The notes beneath the pieces were generated by a model. It worked only from the letters and a program-made list of their open reading frames with translations. It did not search any database and was not told where the DNA came from. Shown here piece after piece: positions 5,126 to 9,209 of a DNA stretch of 9,209 bases. Positions within the stretch are counted from its first letter, which is position 1. Each line of letters starts with the position of its first letter. The position numbers were made by a program, and so were the translations under genes. This DNA comes from Treponema sp. (GTDB lineage: Bacteria; Spirochaetota; Spirochaetia; Treponematales; Breznakiellaceae), in the NCBI GenBank assembly GCA_031283505.1, contig JAITBO010000054.1, positions 1 through 9,209 on the forward strand, read 5' to 3'.

Positions 5126-6589
5126 TCACGGTATGGCGATCCCGCGCACCGCTTCTTTCCACTTCCGCCCCCGATCGAATTCATTAATGAACATACCGAA
5201 GGAGGCGCAGCCGGGGGAGAGGACCACGGCGTCACCGGGAGCGGCCTCATCCAGGGCGGCCCGGACAGCGGCGTCCACCGTGTCAAAGGGGCCGCTGTAA
5301 CGGAGGCCCGCATGGATGAGGAGGGGGACGAGTTTGCCGCTTCCGGTCCCGGCCAGGAGTACCACAGCCTTGGACCGTTTGGCGGCTTCAACCAGCGGGC
5401 CATAGTCCAGCTTTTTGTCCGTACCGCCTGTTACCAGGACTACCGGGACATCGAACGCGCCAACGGCGGCGGCGGCGGCTTCGGGGATGGTGGCGGCAGT
5501 GTCATTGTAGAAACGTATGCCCCCGGTCTCGTGAAAAAACTCAAGCCGGTGTTCGATACCGGGGAAGGTCCCCAGGCTTTGGCGGACAAAGGCCGGAGGA
5601 AGACCCAGGTCCAGAAGGGCCAGAGCGGCGGCAAGAAGGTTCATCTTTGAGTGTGCGCCGGGAACAAGGACTTTGGCCGGGACCGCTTCGATAATCTCCC
5701 CGCCAGGAAGCCGGACCATGCCGGGGCCGCTGCCTTCTTCCAGCCAGCCATGGATTTCGCCCTCCGCCCTGCCTTTAGAGGGAGGACCGCCTGAGTACAC
5801 TAGGGGCCGGCCACCGGTTTCGGCGAGAAAACTTTGTCCCCACGGGCCCGGGGGAATCACGGTGACATCCCGGCGATCCTGGCCCCGGTAGATGAACCGC
5901 TTGTCGTCCACGTAGGCTGCCATGGAGTCGTAACGGTCCAGGTGGTCGCTCATGATAGCCGCAAGAACCGCTGCCCTGGGCTTGAGCAGGGCCTCGCCAG
6001 GCTCTCCATCCGGGCGGAGGCGGCCTCGAAGGTCCCCAAGCTGCCAGGAAGAAAGTTCCAGGATCACATCGTCATCAGCGGAAAGACTGTCCAGGAACGT
6101 GAGGGGAGAAACCGTGATGTTCCCTCCAAGCCTGGCGGTTCCGGGAAGCAGGCTCTCCGTCCTGGCCCGGGACAGGACCCAGTGAAGGGCAGAGGCGGTG
6201 CTCGATTTGCCTTTGGAACCCGTCACCGCGGTGAGCCGGGCGGGATTTGCCGCCAAAAAAAGGGAAATATCCGTTTCTATGCGGCGGCTCAACGCCAGGT
6301 AGGGAGAATCAGGCGGTACTCCGGGATTTTTTATCACCATGTCCGCATTTTTGAAGTCCTCTTCATCGTGGCGGCCCAGGACATAGCGTATCCCCAGGTC
6401 CCCGGAGCCCCTCAATTTTTCCAGGGAGGAGGCCAGCACTTTTTCATCCCGGAGATCAGTGACGGTGACGCTGGCCCCTGAACGGGCCATATACCGGGCG
6501 GATTCAAGCCCGCCGCCATGAAGCCCCAATCCCATGACCAGAACCTTCATCCCTTTGTAGTTGTCGATTTTGGAATTTTTTACCGGCAA
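5126..6589 (-). CDS. murD: UDP-N-acetylmuramoyl-L-alanine--D-glutamate ligase (MurD)
   Basis: This cytoplasmic Mur ligase adds D-glutamate to UDP-MurNAc-L-Ala using ATP, an early step of peptidoglycan synthesis. The 487 residues show the three Mur domains. The N-terminal Rossmann part is VLVMGLGLHGGGLESARYM (16-34) with KNPGVPPDSP (87-96). The central ATPase part has TGSKGKSST (123-131), ELSSWQL (178-184), SDHLDRY (214-220) and the probable carbamylated Lys230. The C-terminal part has GIEHRLE (344-350), YNDTAATIPEA (361-371), TGGTDKK (387-393) and CASFGMFINEFDRG (461-474). The P-loop reads GSKGKSS rather than the common GTNGKST, and YNDT.A replaces NDSKAT. The chosen start is TTG (6587-6589), with GAAGGGG just upstream; ATG at residue 14 would remove part of the first strand lead-in. 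It heads a murD-epmA unit and is divergent from the FecR-domain gene. Confidence 0.95.
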   Translation of the reverse strand: MPVKNSKIDNYKGMKVLVMGLGLHGGGLESARYMARSGASVTVTDLRDEKVLASSLEKLRGSGDLGIRYVLGRHDEEDFKNADMVIKNPGVPPDSPYLALSRRIETDISLFLAANPARLTAVTGSKGKSSTASALHWVLSRARTESLLPGTARLGGNITVSPLTFLDSLSADDDVILELSSWQLGDLRGRLRPDGEPGEALLKPRAAVLAAIMSDHLDRYDSMAAYVDDKRFIYRGQDRRDVTVIPPGPWGQSFLAETGGRPLVYSGGPPSKGRAEGEIHGWLEEGSGPGMVRLPGGEIIEAVPAKVLVPGAHSKMNLLAAALALLDLGLPPAFVRQSLGTFPGIEHRLEFFHETGGIRFYNDTAATIPEAAAAAVGAFDVPVVLVTGGTDKKLDYGPLVEAAKRSKAVVLLAGTGSGKLVPLLIHAGLRYSGPFDTVDAAVRAALDEAAPGDAVVLSPGCASFGMFINEFDRGRKWKEAVRGIAIP

Positions 6590-6666
6590 ATTTCCCCTTC
6601 CATTCTTGCCCTGTCCGGCAATTCAATGTTAGTATTAGAATATAAGTTAATATAGGAGATTTTTTT
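6590..6666. promoter_or_regulatory. Divergent promoter region between murD and the FecR-domain gene
   Basis: This 77-base AT-rich gap separates two divergent genes and must serve both unless promoters lie further inside. On the plus strand TAGAAT (6636-6641) or TATAAG (6641-6646) could be a -10 box, without a convincing -35. TAGGAGAT (6653-6660) is a clear ribosome binding site for ATG 6667. On the minus strand GAAGGGG lies just ahead of the murD TTG start. Confidence 0.5.
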
Positions 6667-7926
6667 ATGCAATCGACGGGAAACCGGGCTAGTATCCCGA
6701 CACGATTAAATCTGTGGATTTGGGCGCATCCGGCGCACACGCCGGACCGGGCTATCCGCTCCAATTCCTCAGCCCACCTGCGGCGGGCTTGCGGGATTTC
6801 CGCTTCTATCCCTTGCGCTTCCCTGTGCGATCCGATCTCCCGCCGGGAAGCAAAACTACATATTCATAGCTGCCGGGATACCGGAGGTTTTTTTGGGATT
6901 CTGTGGTTCCTCATCATGATTTGTGTTTCGATTACCGGGGCCGCCGCTCAGGAAAATCCTGAAGGCCGTATTTTTTATGTTCACGGTACCGAATTTACCC
7001 TGATTATCGGAGGGCAACAGGAAATCTATGGGCCCGGGGTTCTGAATTCTACAGAAATGTCCCTGGGGAATGGAGATATAATACGGACGGGCCCGGAGAG
7101 CTTCCTTGAAATGCAGATTCTTCCCGATGGAACGGGCATCAAGGTTGCGGAAAACACTTCCATTCAATTAAGCTGGCAGGAGGATCGCTTTCCGGTAATC
7201 ACTATTCTATATGGTCGTATCCGGGTTGTTACGGGCTTTCAGGCCCGGAATCCCGCTTTGTATATCCGGGGAGGAAACGGGACCGCCGGCCCCCGAAACG
7301 GAGATTTCTGTTTTGATTATGTGATCTCCGGGGAGGATTCCTGGGGCGAAGCAGGGGAATTTCTTAAACCGAAGCTTCAGATATATGGCTTTAGGGGTTT
7401 TTCGGAAGTGGCGCTGATCGGGAATGCCAGGATGGATATGTCAGTGGCCGTCCTTCCGTATGATTGGCCGGTCATTCTGGTAAATGAAAAGGAAAGCGTC
7501 TCTATAGAGGTGAACTCCTTCCTTGCCCTGATAGAACGCAAGCCTCTGGATATGGGGATAGCCGGATATTGGAGTCAGTACAATTTCCGGGGAACTCCTC
7601 CCATACCCATGCCGGATACGGCGCTGGTCTTTGAGGAAACAGTCCAGGCTGTGTCAGTGGCTCAACAGCCGGTTTCCGAACCGGCGCGAAAATATGATTT
7701 TACCGCTTCTCAAAGGCGGTTGACTCAGATTAAAAACGCGCTTATCATTAGCGGTCTGACGCTAATGGTTGCGGGTGTAACGGCCCAGGCTATTATAGGG
7801 TATGCCGTTCTGAGATCGAATGATCCGGCAGGTGCGCGGACTCAGGCTAACTTTGGATTCATACCCATAGGTATTGGAATATCGGCTCTTATAACTTCGC
7901 TGTTCTTTAATCCGGCTTTTCCATAA
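6667..7926 (+). CDS. FecR-domain protein, exported and membrane-anchored
   Basis: ATG 6667 has a good ribosome binding site (TAGGAG, 6653-6658), and no other in-frame start lies before the signal peptide. Residues 1-72 are Arg- and Ser-rich and look like translated repeat DNA (see the inserted element). The export signal is at 74-95: hydrophobic GILWFLIMICVSI, then GAAAQE, a likely signal peptidase I site. Residues 99-200 fit a FecR domain, a beta-rich fold often binding periplasmic ligands or polymers (GDIIRTGPESFLEMQILPDG, then LYGRIRVVTG). Two hydrophobic segments near the C-terminus (357-382 and 397-414) suggest membrane anchoring. No sigma factor or TonB receptor gene is adjacent, so a classic FecIR circuit is not supported. 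A DUF2804 gene follows after 12 bases, probably in the same operon. The role is unknown. Confidence 0.82.
   Translation: MQSTGNRASIPTRLNLWIWAHPAHTPDRAIRSNSSAHLRRACGISASIPCASLCDPISRREAKLHIHSCRDTGGFFGILWFLIMICVSITGAAAQENPEGRIFYVHGTEFTLIIGGQQEIYGPGVLNSTEMSLGNGDIIRTGPESFLEMQILPDGTGIKVAENTSIQLSWQEDRFPVITILYGRIRVVTGFQARNPALYIRGGNGTAGPRNGDFCFDYVISGEDSWGEAGEFLKPKLQIYGFRGFSEVALIGNARMDMSVAVLPYDWPVILVNEKESVSIEVNSFLALIERKPLDMGIAGYWSQYNFRGTPPIPMPDTALVFEETVQAVSVAQQPVSEPARKYDFTASQRRLTQIKNALIISGLTLMVAGVTAQAIIGYAVLRSNDPAGARTQANFGFIPIGIGISALITSLFFNPAFP
6688..6884. repeat. Repeat-like insertion inside the 5' end of the FecR-domain gene
   Basis: The stretch differs from the surrounding gene and sits between the start codon and the signal peptide. 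It is flanked by the 5-base direct repeat ACCGG (6683-6687 and 6880-6884), a possible target duplication. GTATCCCG (6692-6699) is the exact inverse of CGGGATAC (6874-6881). Inside are a 7-bp hairpin TCCGGCG/CGCCGGA (6729-6735 with 6740-6746), AGCCC/GGGCT (6771-6775 with 6785-6789), and two related 22-base units at 6748-6769 and 6792-6813 that match at 17 positions. Its left part shares the 15-base repeat found at 371-385. The exact ends are uncertain. Confidence 0.5.
6693..6707 (+). repeat. 15-base direct repeat, copy 2
   Basis: TATCCCGACACGATT is identical to 371-385 and lies at the left edge of the repeat-like insertion in the FecR-domain gene. Confidence 0.5.
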
Positions 7927-7938
7927 AAGGGGCGTTCG

Positions 7939-8970
7939 GTGCCGCAGATAGAGATGAGCGCCCCCCTCTCTGTGCTGGACGAGGCCGGGCATCCGGTCAA
8001 CTTCGGTTGGGCAAGAAGTCCGTTTTTTATCTACGATGCCTCTCTTTTCCGCGGACGTGCCCAACGAGTCACTTCTTCAGACCGGTATATTATTTCTTCG
8101 CCTACTCATCTTATCCTGTTGGAAATTTTAGACGGCGGGTACCTGGGGTACGCCGGAATATCGGTAATCTCCCTCAAAGATAAGAAGCGATCCACCCAGA
8201 TTTTTCAGACCCTGATTCCCCTGGGCTCTATGGGGCTTCCCGATTCCGGCGAGAGCGGACCTGTCAGGTTTCAGCGCAAAAAACGAGCCAACATTGAATT
8301 CATCCCTATGAAGGACGGCATTAGGCTGATCAAGGTGGACATCCCTAAATTCGGGCATCACCGTTACCTTAGGGGGGCGGTGGTTCTGACTCCTTCCGTT
8401 CAGGCGGAATCCCTGGTTACCCACATACCCTGGCGGTCTGAAAAGAACGCCTTTGTTCTTTCCCGCCGTGCCCCCTGGTATATTGCGGAAGGAATGATGC
8501 AGTTCGGTACTACGGAAATCGTTTTTACCAAAGGCAATGCCTGGGGAATCCTGGACTGGAGCCGGGGAAGCCGTCCCCGGTCCGATGTTCACTACTGGGC
8601 TTCGGCCTGTGGCATTTCCGGCGGATGCCAGACCGGTTTCAGCGTAGGCTACGGTTCCGCCGACGCAAGCGCCGGTACGGAGAACGCCTTTTTTGTGGAT
8701 GGTAAGTTGCATAAGCTGGATCAGGTCACCTTTCACATATCCCCTACAAGCTGGCTTGAACCCTGGCGCTTTACCGGAAACGACAACCGCCTTGAAATGA
8801 CTTTTTTCCCTGAGCAGGAAAGGGTTGAACGCCACCGGCTGGGCTTCCACACCCTGGCCCGCCGGCAGGTATGCGGCTCCTTTTCTGGAAACGTGATCCT
8901 GGACAACGGAATGAAACTGGAGTTCCGGAACATCACCGGCATCGCCGAACGCCGCACAACCCGCTTTTAA
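7939..8970 (+). CDS. DUF2804 family protein
   Basis: GTG 7939 is preceded 6 bases upstream by AAAAGGGG (7925-7932). It comes 12 bases after the FecR-domain stop, so the two are probably co-transcribed. The 343-residue product matches the DUF2804 family in length and in features I recognise: an opening GHPVNFGWARSPFF (17-30), a tryptophan-rich middle with AWGILDWSRGSRPRSD (201-216), ENAFFVDGKLHKLDQVTFHI (248-267), and an ending VCGSFSGNVILDNG (311-324). The family is built of beta-rich lipocalin/AttH-like halves, and no biochemical activity is established for it. No signal peptide or membrane segment is visible, so it is likely cytoplasmic. Why it sits with a membrane FecR-domain protein is not clear from the sequence. 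Confidence 0.85.
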   Translation: MPQIEMSAPLSVLDEAGHPVNFGWARSPFFIYDASLFRGRAQRVTSSDRYIISSPTHLILLEILDGGYLGYAGISVISLKDKKRSTQIFQTLIPLGSMGLPDSGESGPVRFQRKKRANIEFIPMKDGIRLIKVDIPKFGHHRYLRGAVVLTPSVQAESLVTHIPWRSEKNAFVLSRRAPWYIAEGMMQFGTTEIVFTKGNAWGILDWSRGSRPRSDVHYWASACGISGGCQTGFSVGYGSADASAGTENAFFVDGKLHKLDQVTFHISPTSWLEPWRFTGNDNRLEMTFFPEQERVERHRLGFHTLARRQVCGSFSGNVILDNGMKLEFRNITGIAERRTTRF

Positions 8971-8998
8971 AACCCTATTTGTGGTTTTTTCAAAAACC
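8969..8998 (+). terminator. Possible weak intrinsic terminator after the DUF2804 gene
   Basis: AAAACC (8969-8974) can pair with GGTTTT (8983-8988), and the stem runs into six T (8985-8990). The same GGTTTTT can instead pair with AAAAACC (8992-8998). The stems are AT-rich and short, so efficiency is doubtful. Confidence 0.4.
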
Positions 8999-9004
8999 CT
9001 TGTT

Positions 9005-9032
9005 TTGTTTAGCTAGAGTATGATAGTATAAA
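9005..9032 (+). promoter_or_regulatory. Candidate promoter for the last gene
   Basis: TTGTTT (9005-9010) and TATAAA (9027-9032) are separated by 16 bases. TATGAT (9019-9024) is an alternative -10 box. The pair lies about 40 bases ahead of a Shine-Dalgarno site and start codon, in an AT-rich spacer. Confidence 0.4.
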
Positions 9033-9072
9033 AAACGCCGAAATGTTTTGATACGCAGGTAAGGAGCAGATG

Positions 9073-9135
9073 ATGTCCGGTTGGGTAAAGATAGGTTTTT
9101 CTTCTACGTTTTTTTTTGATGTAGTAAACTTTTGT
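9073..9135 (+). CDS. Start of an unidentified gene, cut off by the G run
   Basis: AAGGAG (9061-9066) lies 6 bases ahead of ATG 9073; ATG 9070 is the alternative with only 3 bases. The frame reads MSGWVKIGFSSTFFFDVVNF and then Cys before entering the G homopolymer, where it would encode only glycine. The spacing, ribosome binding site and promoter-like boxes support a real gene, but 21 residues are too few to identify it. Confidence 0.45.

Positions 9136-9209
<74 letters not shown>

Noticed and set aside
5080..5403. Upstream extension of the epmA frame on the minus strand
   Set aside because: The frame is open but overlaps the end of murD on the same strand, shows no LysRS-like sequence there, and ATG 5079 has a strong ribosome binding site and gives the normal EpmA length.
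5834..6481. 215-codon plus-strand frame opposite murD
   Set aside because: It is fully antisense to murD in GC-rich DNA, with no domain and no convincing ribosome binding site.
8128..8850. 240-codon minus-strand frame opposite the DUF2804 gene
   Set aside because: It is antisense to a gene with clear family features, and the translated product is not recognisable.

Overview
The window most likely comes from a spirochaete, plausibly a Treponema of the termite-gut type. The reasons are moderate GC with AT-rich spacers, an ankyrin gene beside a sirtuin, a FecR-domain membrane protein followed by a DUF2804 gene, and many palindromes and decayed insertion sequences. The genus is an inference; there is no rRNA or other marker to fix it. 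The window ends in an uninterrupted 74-base run of G, which looks like a contig-end artefact.

Bases 1-2287 contain no intact gene. The stretch opens with a string of short hairpins (1-274) and a near-perfect 51-base palindrome (275-325). A graveyard of three transposase remnants follows: the first 36 or so codons of an IS630-type transposase (445-553), a frameshifted and 3'-truncated IS3-family element (about 554-1673), and the N-terminal part of an IS66-type TnpC on the minus strand (about 1960-1683) that cuts off the IS3 end. The stretch closes with a 290-base element (1998-2287) that has exact 14-base terminal inverted repeats and is packed with six stem-loops.

A two-gene unit on the plus strand begins 28 bases after that element. 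The first gene encodes a protein with a TIR-like N-terminal domain and ankyrin repeats (2316-3209). It overlaps by 14 bases a canonical zinc-containing sirtuin (3196-4011). Both domain families are linked to NAD+, so this is the most interesting gene pair here, although the TIR-like domain shows no obvious catalytic glutamate.

Convergent to this pair, on the minus strand, is murD (peptidoglycan precursor synthesis, 6589-5126) followed 46 bases later by an epmA-type EF-P lysine ligase gene (5079-4063). Divergent from murD is a second plus-strand unit: a secreted or membrane-anchored FecR-domain protein (6667-7926) and a DUF2804 protein (7939-8970). The FecR gene carries a repeat-like insertion of about 190-200 bases between its start codon and its signal peptide. 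Another gene probably starts at 9073 but is lost in the G run.

No tRNA, rRNA, CRISPR array or intact transposon was recognised.
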